From Clavibacter michiganensis (lineage in GTDB: Bacteria; Actinomycetota; Actinomycetes; Actinomycetales; Microbacteriaceae), in NCBI GenBank assembly GCA_002150995.1, contig MDHJ01000001.1, positions 1,674,001-1,738,000 on the forward strand: DNA of 64,000 nucleotides, in the 5' to 3' direction. Shown piece after piece: positions 54,880 to 63,144 of this stretch (positions are counted from its first letter, which is position 1; each line of letters begins with the position of its first letter). The notes beneath the pieces are model-generated. The model was not told the origin of the DNA. It did not search any database and saw only the letters and a list, made by a program, of their open reading frames with translations. Made by a program: the position numbers and the translations under genes.

Positions 54880-56067
54880 TCAGTTGTTGGTCTCACGACG
54901 GGCAATGAACATCAGCAAGCGGACGAGCAAGACGAAGCTCTGCGCCGCGTACGAGACAGCCAATCCCAGCGCAGCGCCAACGGCGCCCATAGTCAGCGCG
55001 CCGATGAGGACGCACACTAGGCAGAGGACGGTACTCAGGACCGCCGTACCCGCGACGAAGTGCTTGCGCCCTATTCCCAGGAGCAATGTGGAGAGCAGGC
55101 TCGCCGCCGATGCGAATACGAGGCCGAAGCAAGTGACCTGCAACGCGACGATCGCGCCGCTGTAATCCGAGCCGAGGAACACGGGTACCGCCCAAGGTAC
55201 GAGGGCCGCTCCCGTCCCGTATAGGACGGCGAAACCGGCAGTGGCCAGGAGCACGAGCTTCAGCAGACCGCCGATGCTCGTGGAGTCGCGCCTCGAGGCG
55301 GCGGGCAGCAGGATCGTCGCCAAGGAGTTGGGCAGGATGCGCAGCGGATTTGTCAACCGCGCGGAGGCCGCGTAGAAGCCGGCTTGCGCGGAACCCGCCA
55401 CGATGCTGGTGAAGGCGACATCCAGGTTCCGCGCCTGGCTTGCGACCGAATCGATCCAGTACGGATACGACATCCGGACGAGAGATTTCAGCGGCATGGG
55501 CGACGCCGGTGCCAGTCGCCTTGCGACGAACAAGTGCGCGAACAGCCAGGAGAGCACCGCACCTACGGCGAATGCGACGGCGAGGGATAGCACCGGCTCC
55601 ATCGTGGTAAGACGCGTCAGGAGCACGAAGAACACCAGACTCCCGAGACGCCGCAACACGAGATTCGTCACGTTGATCCAGGAATCGCCATCGGCGAGTA
55701 CCACCCCGAGCCACGCATCCGCGTTTCGCTCGGCAGCCGCCCACAGGGCGAACGGGAGTAAGAGCCAGTAGTCCGAGTCGACTGCGACGGCGAGGAAGAG
55801 CCCGGTCCCGAGCAGGAGCAGCGACATCAACAAGGAGAGCACGTTGTTGAGCTTGAGAGCCGTGGTCACGATCCCGGCGCGCGCGTCGCGGGCCCGTTCG
55901 CGAACTATCAAGCTCGGGAGGCCTAGGTCGAGGAGGGTCTGCGGGATCGTGATCACACCGTAGGCGGCCGAGAAGAACCCGAACTCCGCGGGCGATACTT
56001 CTCGGACGAGGAGGAGCATGGTCGCGGCCTGGATGAGCGCCGCGACGATCTTGCCCCGGACACCCAC
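54880..56067 (-). CDS. Wzx-type oligosaccharide flippase
   Basis: A 395-residue membrane protein of the polysaccharide-exporter (MOP) fold with about twelve helices. It begins MGVRGKIVAALIQAATMLLL and VREVSPAEFGFFSAAYGVIT, a typical Wzx opening, and has MSYPYWIDSVASQARNLDVA and AQAGFYAASARLTNPLRILP in the middle. It moves lipid-linked repeat units to the outer face for Wzy. The pairing with the polymerase and initiating transferase completes a Wzx/Wzy system. Confidence 0.85.
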   Translation of the reverse strand: MGVRGKIVAALIQAATMLLLVREVSPAEFGFFSAAYGVITIPQTLLDLGLPSLIVRERARDARAGIVTTALKLNNVLSLLMSLLLLGTGLFLAVAVDSDYWLLLPFALWAAAERNADAWLGVVLADGDSWINVTNLVLRRLGSLVFFVLLTRLTTMEPVLSLAVAFAVGAVLSWLFAHLFVARRLAPASPMPLKSLVRMSYPYWIDSVASQARNLDVAFTSIVAGSAQAGFYAASARLTNPLRILPNSLATILLPAASRRDSTSIGGLLKLVLLATAGFAVLYGTGAALVPWAVPVFLGSDYSGAIVALQVTCFGLVFASAASLLSTLLLGIGRKHFVAGTAVLSTVLCLVCVLIGALTMGAVGAALGLAVSYAAQSFVLLVRLLMFIARRETNN

Positions 56068-56170
56068 ATGAACTGCAGGCCGATCCGTTCACGCCGCTTT
56101 CCCGTAGGGGGCGGAGCCCCGACATCGGGGTTCGATGCGGCACTTGTGTCAGCGGACACGGTGCCGCCGC

Positions 56171-57742
56171 TCAATACGCCCCCTCCCGCGCCAGCACAGC
56201 TCGCGCCGTCCGCCAGAGGATCACGAGATCTCCCACGATCGACCAGTTCTCCACGTAGTACAGGTCGAGGCGCACGCTGTCCTCCCACGAGAGGTTCGAG
56301 CGGCCGCTCACCTGCCAGAGGCCGGTGATGCCGGGCTTCACGAGGAAGCGCCGGTGCACCTTCGTCTCGTAGGCCTCCACCTCGCGGGCCAGAGGCGGGC
56401 GCGGTCCCACCAGGGACATGCTGCCGTTAAGCACGTTGATGAGCTGCGTGAGCTCGTCGAGGCTGTACCGCCGGAGGAACCGCCCGATGGGGGTGACCCG
56501 GGGGTCGTCCTTCATCTTGAACAGCACGGAGTTGCCGGCATCCCGTGCCTGCTTCTCGAGCTCGAGGAGGCGGGCCTCCGCGTCCGTCACCATGGTGCGG
56601 AACTTGAGCATCTGGAAGGGCCGGCCGTTGATGCCCACGCGCTCCTGGCGGAACAGCACCGGTCCGGGCGTGCTCAACCGCACCGTCATCGCGATCACCA
56701 GCAGCAGGGGAGAGGAGAGCACGAGGATCACCGTGCTGGCCAGGATGTCGAAGGCGCGCTTCGCAAACTGCTTCGTGCCCTCGTAGCGCGGCGTCTCCAC
56801 GTGGATGAGCGGGAGGCCCGCCACCGGACGCGTGTGGATGCGCGGACCGCCGATGTCGGTGAGGCTCGGAGCCACGACCAGGTGCTGCCGCCCCGGCTCC
56901 AACGACCAGCTCAGCTCTCGGATGCCCTCGGCCGAGAGCTCGTCGTTGCTGGCGATGACGACGGTGTCCGCGTCGACGGCGCGCATGGCGCCCTGCAGGT
57001 CGTCGAGCTTGCCGAGCACCGGGATGCTGCTGCCCGGGAGGGTCGCCGCGATCATGCCCGACGGGATGCACGCGCCGACCACGAGGTAGCCGGCGAACGG
57101 CTGGCGGGCGAGCTCACGGGCGAGGAAGGCGGTCGACTGCTCGGAGCCGATGAGCAGCACCCGCGAGGAGTATCGGCCCTTCGAGCGCTGCACGTTGAGC
57201 CATTGACGCCACATCCAGCGACTCAGCCAGAGGGTGAGGAGCCCCAGCGGCAGCGCGATGATGATGTAGCCGCGCGCGAAGTCGATGCGGAAGAGGAAGG
57301 CCACGATCGCGACGAGTCCGAAGAGGCGGACGGTCGCGTCCAGGATGAGGCGGTACTCCTGCGGGCCGGTGCCGAGCACGCGGTACCCGCGGGTGCCGTA
57401 GACGCCGAGCACGAACATCCACGCGGCGATGATGATGACGGAGAGCACGGAGTAGCTGACGGCGATGTCCGCGGTGTTGCCGGAGAACTGCACGTCCGAG
57501 GTCTCGACGCCGAACCACGCGATCTGCACGCCGAAGACGACCCACACCAGCACGAGGAGATCGGTGACGACGAGCCCGAGGGCGTAGGTCCTGCGCCAGT
57601 CGTGCGCACGGGCGCCGTGCGCCTGCGTGACGGGGCCGGAATCGGCTCGAAGACCGCGGGCTGATCGATCCGGCGTGCGGACCCTGCTCGCGGGCGCCTC
57701 ATCCCGGGCGTCGTCCTCGTGCGTCGTCTGCTGTTCGATCAT
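56171..57742 (-). CDS. Polyprenyl glycosylphosphotransferase (WbaP/CpsE-like), initiating enzyme
   Basis: Starts polysaccharide synthesis by moving a sugar-1-phosphate to undecaprenyl phosphate. 523 residues; start ATG 57742 follows GGGGGA (an upstream ATG at 57778 lacks one). Four N-terminal helices, a CoA-binding-like domain (SRVLLIGSEQSTAFLARELA) and a C-terminal catalytic domain: KRAFDILASTVILVLSSPLL, FRQERVGINGRPFQMLKFRT, RRYSLDELTQLINVLNGSMS, LVGPRPPLAREVEAY and KPGITGLWQVSGRSNLSWED. All catalytic motifs are present. Confidence 0.94.
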   Translation of the reverse strand: MIEQQTTHEDDARDEAPASRVRTPDRSARGLRADSGPVTQAHGARAHDWRRTYALGLVVTDLLVLVWVVFGVQIAWFGVETSDVQFSGNTADIAVSYSVLSVIIIAAWMFVLGVYGTRGYRVLGTGPQEYRLILDATVRLFGLVAIVAFLFRIDFARGYIIIALPLGLLTLWLSRWMWRQWLNVQRSKGRYSSRVLLIGSEQSTAFLARELARQPFAGYLVVGACIPSGMIAATLPGSSIPVLGKLDDLQGAMRAVDADTVVIASNDELSAEGIRELSWSLEPGRQHLVVAPSLTDIGGPRIHTRPVAGLPLIHVETPRYEGTKQFAKRAFDILASTVILVLSSPLLLVIAMTVRLSTPGPVLFRQERVGINGRPFQMLKFRTMVTDAEARLLELEKQARDAGNSVLFKMKDDPRVTPIGRFLRRYSLDELTQLINVLNGSMSLVGPRPPLAREVEAYETKVHRRFLVKPGITGLWQVSGRSNLSWEDSVRLDLYYVENWSIVGDLVILWRTARAVLAREGAY

Positions 57743-57889
57743 CGTCCCCCAAGCCGATGGTGCGTCCCCCTGATGCACCGTCGACTCCCGAGGGAGAGAC
57801 TACAGCGGTTCCTCAGCATCACCGACGCGAGCACGGGGGAGCGCCGCGAACGGGTGCTGACGGGACGACGCCCTCGAGTGGGGGCGGGC

Positions 57890-58177
57890 TCAGATCCGCG
57901 TCCAGGTACCGCCGTCCCGGCGCGTGATGCTCGCCCTCGGCACGTCGGCCAGCTCGGACGTGCGAGCGCGGACTGCGGCGGCGATGCGCTCGGCTGTGCT
58001 GTCGTCGTCGGCGGTGAAGCGCACCGTCAGCCGGGGCTCGCCGCGGACCACCTGGATGTCGTTCGCCTCGAGCGTCGCGATGCACGCGGCCTCGGCGGCT
58101 GCGGCCGGCAGGACGGCGGCGGGATCGGCTCCGGGTCGGAGCGCGCCGACGGTCATGGTGATGCGGTAGGAGGGCAC
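57890..58177 (-). CDS. Hypothetical protein, 95 residues
   Basis: Begins MPSYRITMTVGALRPGADPA and has two beta/alpha-like halves, VLPAAAAEAACIATLEANDI and PRLTVRFTADDDSTAERIAA. The pattern suggests a small ferredoxin-like fold. Not recognised. Confidence 0.6.
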   Translation of the reverse strand: MPSYRITMTVGALRPGADPAAVLPAAAAEAACIATLEANDIQVVRGEPRLTVRFTADDDSTAERIAAAVRARTSELADVPRASITRRDGGTWTRI

Positions 58178-58213
58178 GCCCCATGCTCTCGCACGGGGGA
58201 GCGCGCGTTAAAT

Positions 58214-58250
58214 GGAAGACGGCCCCGACCACATGGTCGGAGCCGTCCTC
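58214..58250 (-). terminator. Terminator of the cold shock gene
   Basis: About 13-bp stem (58218-58230 with 58235-58247, one mismatch), then on the minus strand TTCCATTTAA. Lies 44 bases past the csp stop. Confidence 0.75.
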
Positions 58251-58293
58251 GGAAGCTCAGCGTGCGTCGCTCACCAACGGTGAGCGGGTGGCG

Positions 58294-58497
58294 TTAGAGC
58301 GGGCGGATGTTCTCAGCCTGGGGACCCTTGGGGCCCTGGGCGACCTCGAACTCCACCTTCTGGTTCTCGTCGAGCGACTTGTAGCCGCCCGTCGCGATCG
58401 CGGAGTAGTGAGCGAACACATCCGCGGTTCCGTTGTCGGGAGCGATGAAGCCGAAGCCCTTTTCAGCGTTGAACCACTTGACGGTGCCTGTTGCCAT
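58294..58497 (-). CDS. Cold shock protein (CspA family)
   Basis: A 67-residue single-stranded nucleic acid-binding protein and RNA chaperone. [20 protein letters not shown] and [20 protein letters not shown] contain the RNP1 (KGFGFI) and RNP2 (VFAHY) motifs. Ends [16 protein letters not shown]. About 260 bases of upstream sequence could include a long leader, common for these genes. Confidence 0.97.
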   Translation of the reverse strand: MATGTVKWFNAEKGFGFIAPDNGTADVFAHYSAIATGGYKSLDENQKVEFEVAQGPKGPQAENIRPL

Positions 58498-58763
58498 GAC
58501 GAAATTTCCTTCAAAAGAGATGCATCGATCCCGGGACCCGGGACCGCGGGTCGTCTGCCCCTCGTGACACTCCCGGCGGACCGGTCGGATCGTGAGGACC
58601 TGACGACTTGTCACCAACCCTAGCGGGTGAACCGCGCCCGAGGGGGGATGCGCGCAGATTCTCGTGGGCGTTTCCCTGCATGACGTGCGGGAGTGGCTCG
58701 CGAGCGACGGTGGGGCGAGAGGCGCGGATCTCCGACGTCGGTCGGTGACGGGATGATGAGGGC

Positions 58764-60434
58764 ATGCACATCCTGGTCGCGCGGACGACGGACGGCGTGC
58801 GTCTCCTCGACCTCGACGCGGCCGGCGCGGTCACGGGGCAGCGCGACGTGTCCTCGGAGGAATGGCCCGCGATCGCCGCGTCCCGCGAGCGGGAGCGGCC
58901 CTCCCCGCGCTGGGTGTGGGACGACACGGCCGCCTGGTCCCGCACGCTCCTCCCAGCGGGCGTGCGCGTGGCGCGCTCCCACGACCTCCGGCTCTGCCAC
59001 GCGATCCTCCGGCTCTCGACCCTCACCGCCGACAGCCCCCTCGCCCGTCAGCCGGTCGGCCCGTGGGATCGGGCGGCGCCGGTCGAGCGGGAGCGGTCCG
59101 CCTCCGCCACCCTGTTCGACGACCTGGACGCCCCGGAGGGCGGTTCGCCCGACGACCTCGTCGCCGAGCTGCGCCTGCAGCTGGAGGCCGTCGCCGGCAG
59201 CGCGGAGCCCGGCCGGCTGCGTCTCCTCCTCGCCGCGGAGTCCGCCGGAGCGCTCGTCGCCGCCGAGATGTCGGCCGACGGGCTGCCGTGGGACACCGCC
59301 GTCCACGACGCGCTGCTCGTCGACCTGCTCGGCGGACGACCGGCGCACGGCGGCGCGCCGCCCGCGATCCTGCGGCTCGCCGCCCGCATCCGCGAGCTCC
59401 TCGACGCGCCCGACCTCAACGTCGACAGCCCGCCCGACATGCTGCGGGCGCTCCGACGCGCGGGCATCGATGCCACGAGCACCCGCCAGTGGGAGCTGCA
59501 GGAGATCGACCATCCGGTCATCGCCCCGCTGCTCGAGCACAAGAAGCTGTCCCGTCTCCTCGCGGCCAACGGCTGGACCTGGATGGAGACCTGGATCCGC
59601 GACGGCCGCTTCCACCCGGAGTACGTGCCCGGTGGTGTCGTCACCGGGCGCTGGGCCGCCAGCGGCGGCGGCGCGCTGCAGCTTCCGCGCCAGATCCGGT
59701 CCGCGGTGCGCGCCGATCCCGGCTGGCGGCTGGTGGTCGCCGACGCGGCGCAGCTCGAGCCGCGCATCCTGGCGGCGCTGGCGGAGGACCGGGCCATGGC
59801 CGACGCCGGCCGTGGCACGGACCTGTACCAGGGCCTCGTCGACACGGGCGTGGTCGACACCCGCGCCCACGCCAAGGTCGCGATGCTCGGGGCCATGTAC
59901 GGCGCGACCTCGGGGGAGAGCGGCCGGCTGATGCCGCGGCTCGTCCGCGCGTACCCGCGGGCCACCGGCTACGTCGAGGGCGCCGCCCGGGCAGGCGAGA
60001 GCGGCGGGGTGGTGAGCACCCGGCTCGGGCGGTCATCGCCGCCCCCGTCCGATGCGTGGCGGGACGTGCAGCAGGTGGGCCGGGCCGGGGAGGCGTCCGC
60101 GGCCGACGCCGCCCGCGCGCGCACCTCCGCCCGCGACCAGGGGCGCTTCACCCGCAACTTCGTGGTGCAGGGCACCGCCGCCGAGTGGGCGCTCTGCTGG
60201 TTGGCAGGTCTGCGGCGGCGCCTGGCGGCCATGGAGCGGCCGGGGTCGCGACCCCACCTCGTGTTCTTCCTCCACGACGAGGTGATGGTGCACACGCCGG
60301 ACGACCGGGTGGACGAGGTGCGCGTCGCCGTCACGGACGCCGCCGCCGAGGCCGGCCGCCTGCTGTTCGGCGGTGCCCCCGTCGACTTCCCCGTCACGAT
60401 CGCGGTGGTCGACGACTACGCCCAGGCGAAGTGA
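58764..60434 (+). CDS. Family A DNA polymerase, stand-alone (bifunctional exonuclease/polymerase type)
   Basis: A 556-residue relative of the DNA polymerase I large fragment. The polymerase palm has [19 protein letters not shown] (motif A, D-A-A-Q-L-E-P-R in place of DYSQIELR), [20 protein letters not shown] (motif B) and [10 protein letters not shown] (motif C, HDE). The N-terminal exonuclease-like part is degenerate; no clear D-x-E site was seen. No 5' nuclease domain. Length is normal for the actinobacterial stand-alone type, which coexists with PolA. Role probably in repair. Confidence 0.87.
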   Translation: MHILVARTTDGVRLLDLDAAGAVTGQRDVSSEEWPAIAASRERERPSPRWVWDDTAAWSRTLLPAGVRVARSHDLRLCHAILRLSTLTADSPLARQPVGPWDRAAPVERERSASATLFDDLDAPEGGSPDDLVAELRLQLEAVAGSAEPGRLRLLLAAESAGALVAAEMSADGLPWDTAVHDALLVDLLGGRPAHGGAPPAILRLAARIRELLDAPDLNVDSPPDMLRALRRAGIDATSTRQWELQEIDHPVIAPLLEHKKLSRLLAANGWTWMETWIRDGRFHPEYVPGGVVTGRWAASGGGALQLPRQIRSAVRADPGWRLVVADAAQLEPRILAALAEDRAMADAGRGTDLYQGLVDTGVVDTRAHAKVAMLGAMYGATSGESGRLMPRLVRAYPRATGYVEGAARAGESGGVVSTRLGRSSPPPSDAWRDVQQVGRAGEASAADAARARTSARDQGRFTRNFVVQGTAAEWALCWLAGLRRRLAAMERPGSRPHLVFFLHDEVMVHTPDDRVDEVRVAVTDAAAEAGRLLFGGAPVDFPVTIAVVDDYAQAK

Positions 60435-60506
60435 GGCGGCGGGCCCGCGCACGGCGACGCCCGGCCCCGCAGGGGACCGGGCGTCGCGGGCGCCATGAGC
60501 CGGGGA

Positions 60507-60692
60507 TCAGCCGCCGGAGCCGACGTCGCCCTCGTGGTCCTCGCCCTCGCTGGTGTTGCTGCCGGAGCCGTCGGGGGTCGTCTCGCCGGATCCGCTCTCC
60601 TCGGTGACGGAGGAGGACGTCTCGACGTGCTCCTCCGTGTGGGTCGTCGTGCCGTTCTCGTCGGTCGAGGTGCTCTCGTGGTCTGTGCTCAT
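60507..60692 (-). CDS. Small acidic Ser/Thr/Glu-rich protein
   Basis: 61 residues, MSTDHESTSTDENGTTTHTE onward; more than half are Ser, Thr, Glu, Asp or Gly, with almost no hydrophobic residues. Likely disordered. Shadow of no other gene (converges on the polymerase). No recognisable family. Confidence 0.55.
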   Translation of the reverse strand: MSTDHESTSTDENGTTTHTEEHVETSSSVTEESGSGETTPDGSGSNTSEGEDHEGDVGSGG

Positions 60693-60787
60693 GCTCCGAA
60701 CGTACGCTCGCGCCCCATCCGCGTGAACCCCGGGCGAGGACACGCGGACGACTTGGCGGCGGCCGGGCGGACGGCGAGGATGGGGGG

Positions 60788-61639
60788 ATGACCGATCCCG
60801 CCACCACCGCACCCGCCCCCGCCGATCCCGCGGAGGTGCTCGCCGTCTACCGCTCCCGTCGGGAGCAGATGGTGGTGCTGCCGCAGGGGAACCTCGCGCT
60901 CGTGAACACGCAGTGGATCTCGCACGATGCCGCCGCGCAGCCCGTGTACGGGATCCCGGGCGTCTGGTCCCCGCTGGAGCCCGGGGTCTCCGGCCTCCGC
61001 GTCCAGGCCGCGGCATCCGACGGGCTTCGCGTCGACGGCGTCCTCGTGGACGGCGAGGCGGTCGTCCGCGGCCGCGACGACCCGCAGCCCTCCGCCGTAG
61101 TGGCCAGCGACACGGTCTCGGCGTTCGTCATCGCCAGCGAGGAGGGCACGTACGCGCTCCGCGTGTGGGACGCCCGGTCCGAGGCGATCCGCGACTTCGG
61201 CGGCATCGACGCGTTCCCGTACTCCGAGGAGTGGGTCGTGAAGGCCGACTTCACGCCCATCGAGGGCGGTCGCGCGATGGGCTTCGAGCACCTGAAGGAC
61301 GACGGCGCCACGAAGGACAAGGTCGTGCCGGGGGAGATCACCTTCACCAAGGACGGCGTCGACTACGAGCTGGCCGCGTTCCGCGAGGGCCGCGCCCTCC
61401 TCCTGGTGTTCTCGGACGCGACGAGCGGCGAGTCCACCTACGGGGTCGGCCGCTTCCTCATGGTCGCTCCCTCGCCCGACGGCACGATCACGCTCGACTT
61501 CAACCGGGCCTACCTCCCGCCCTGCGCCTTCAGCTACAACTTCAACTGCCCGATGCCGCCGAAGCAGAACCGCTTCGCCGTGCCCATCGAGGCGGGTGAG
61601 AAGAACGTGCTCGCGAAGGGCGGCGCTCTGCTCCACTAG
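60788..61639 (+). CDS. DUF1684 family protein
   Basis: 283 residues. The C-terminal half has the family stretch LDFNRAYLPPCAFSYNFNCP then MPPKQNRFAVPIEAGEK, and GESTYGVGRFLMVAPSPDGT. The N-terminal half is all-beta. No signal peptide. Function unknown; possibly an Fe-S or cofactor-linked fold is not supported by the sequence. Confidence 0.85.
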   Translation: MTDPATTAPAPADPAEVLAVYRSRREQMVVLPQGNLALVNTQWISHDAAAQPVYGIPGVWSPLEPGVSGLRVQAAASDGLRVDGVLVDGEAVVRGRDDPQPSAVVASDTVSAFVIASEEGTYALRVWDARSEAIRDFGGIDAFPYSEEWVVKADFTPIEGGRAMGFEHLKDDGATKDKVVPGEITFTKDGVDYELAAFREGRALLLVFSDATSGESTYGVGRFLMVAPSPDGTITLDFNRAYLPPCAFSYNFNCPMPPKQNRFAVPIEAGEKNVLAKGGALLH

Positions 61640-61666
61640 CTCGAGCGTCCGAGGGAGGCCTTCAGC

Positions 61667-62269
61667 TCAGCCGCCCGCGTCCTCGGTGCGTCGGGACGGA
61701 CGTCCACGGCGAGGAGCGACCGAGAGGCCGAGCGGACCCGGCCCGGTGGCACGAGACTCGTCGATGCGACGCTCCGCGGCATCCAGCCAGGACAGGCGCG
61801 CGGCGGTCTGCGACTCCTGGGCCTCGACGGCGAGCAGGCGCGCGAGCGACGGTCCGCGCTCGTCCGCCTCCAGCTCCCGGCGGATCCGGGCGAGCACGGC
61901 CACCTCCCGCAGCGCGCCGTCGCGTTCCACACGGACGACCTCCCGCGCGTCGGCGTCGGGCAGGGACAGCGCGAGGGTCACCTTCACGAGCAGCTCGTCC
62001 CGTGTCCCGACCGCACCCACGCTCGCGGAGAGCCACGCCTCGACGTCCGCGACGCCGGCGGCCGTGATCGTGTACGGCACATGCCCCGCGTCATCGGGGG
62101 CGCCCTTGACGACCAGGCCGTCGCGCTCGAGCCGGTCGAGGGTGTTGTAGATCTGGCCGACGTTGAGCGGCGCGGCGGTCCCGGTGCGTCGGGTGAACTC
62201 CGTCCGCAGCTGGTATCCGTAGCAGGTGCCCTCCGTGAGGACCGCGAGGAGGGCGTGCCGTACCGACAT
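61667..62269 (-). CDS. PadR family transcriptional regulator
   Basis: A 200-residue repressor. The winged helix MSVRHALLAVLTEGTCYGYQ, LRTEFTRRTGTAAPLNVGQI, YNTLDRLERDGLVVKGAPDD is the PadR DNA-binding domain; a helical dimerisation domain follows (LVKVTLALSLPDADAREVVR to EAQESQTAARLSWLDAAERR). The 18-bp palindrome 51 bp upstream is a candidate autoregulatory site. Target genes are unknown. Confidence 0.9.
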   Translation of the reverse strand: MSVRHALLAVLTEGTCYGYQLRTEFTRRTGTAAPLNVGQIYNTLDRLERDGLVVKGAPDDAGHVPYTITAAGVADVEAWLSASVGAVGTRDELLVKVTLALSLPDADAREVVRVERDGALREVAVLARIRRELEADERGPSLARLLAVEAQESQTAARLSWLDAAERRIDESRATGPGPLGLSVAPRRGRPSRRTEDAGG

Positions 62270-62319
62270 CGTCGCCTCGTCTCCCGGCCCGGCGGACCGT
62301 CACTTGGAGCCTAGGCATT

Positions 62320-62337
62320 CCGGGAATGCATTCCCGG
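62320..62337. promoter_or_regulatory. Perfect 18-bp palindrome upstream of the PadR gene
   Basis: CCGGGAATG followed directly by CATTCCCGG, between the PadR gene and DUF3145 gene. The placement and symmetry suit a dimeric regulator, most simply PadR itself. Confidence 0.5.
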
Positions 62338-62535
62338 GGGACCCGCCGAGTCACGACGATGCCGCGCGCACCGGCGGAGGCCCGGCGCGTCGCACGGCCG
62401 ATGTTGCCGATCCCCAGGATCACCGGGCATGATGAGACCCGTTGGCGCTCGCGCTGGCCGCACCGGCAGGTGTGGAGCTCGTCCATCGCACGCAGATCGT
62501 TGGGGAAGACGCATCTGATCGGATGGAGGAGACCC

Positions 62536-63054
62536 ATGGAAGCACCCGTCGCCAACTCAAGACCGGCTCGAGGAGTGCTCTACGTGCACTCCTCCCCTCG
62601 CGCGCTCTGCCCCCATGTCGAATGGGCCGCCGGTCGTGCACTGGGTCACGCCGTGAACTTCACGTGGGATCCGCAGCCGGTGCTGAAGGGCGCCATGCGC
62701 GCCGAGTACTACTGGGAGGGCCCGGAGGGCTCAGGTGCCGCCATCGCCAGCGGTCTCCGCGGCTGGGAGCACCTCCGCTACGAGGTCACCGAGGACGCGG
62801 GAGCAGGCCGGGACGGCGGGCGGTGGATGCACACGCCCGACCTCGGCGTCTTCTTCGCGCAGACCGACACGGCCGGCAACACGGTCATCCCCGAGGACCG
62901 CATCCGCTACGCGCTCGACGTGGCCGGATCCAACACCCTCGAGCTGCACCGCGAGCTCCGGCTCGCCATGGGCCAGGCCTGGGACGACGAGCTCGAGGCC
63001 TTCCGCCACGCGAGCGACTTCAGCCCGGTGGTCTGGCTGCACAAGGTCGGCTAA
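62536..63054 (+). CDS. DUF3145 family protein
   Basis: 172 residues starting MEAPVANSRPARGVLYVHSS behind GGAGGAG. Family features: ALCPHVEWAAGRALGHAVNF, EYYWEGPEGSGAAIASGLRG and RIRYALDVAGSNTLELHREL. Actinobacteria-specific, commonly found next to fabF as here. Function unknown. Confidence 0.9.
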   Translation: MEAPVANSRPARGVLYVHSSPRALCPHVEWAAGRALGHAVNFTWDPQPVLKGAMRAEYYWEGPEGSGAAIASGLRGWEHLRYEVTEDAGAGRDGGRWMHTPDLGVFFAQTDTAGNTVIPEDRIRYALDVAGSNTLELHRELRLAMGQAWDDELEAFRHASDFSPVVWLHKVG

Positions 63055-63087
63055 GACCGCCGTCCTCCCGGCGGCTCCTCCCCGCCC

Positions 63088-63139
63088 GAGGCACGTCGAA
63101 GGGCCCCGACCATCCGGTCGGGGCCCTTCGACGTGCCTC
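63088..63139. terminator. Bidirectional terminator, perfect 24-bp stem
   Basis: 63088-63111 pairs exactly with 63116-63139 around a four-base loop, between the DUF3145 stop and the converging fabF stop. One of the strongest hairpins in the window. Confidence 0.9.
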
Positions 63140-63144
63140 AGCCC

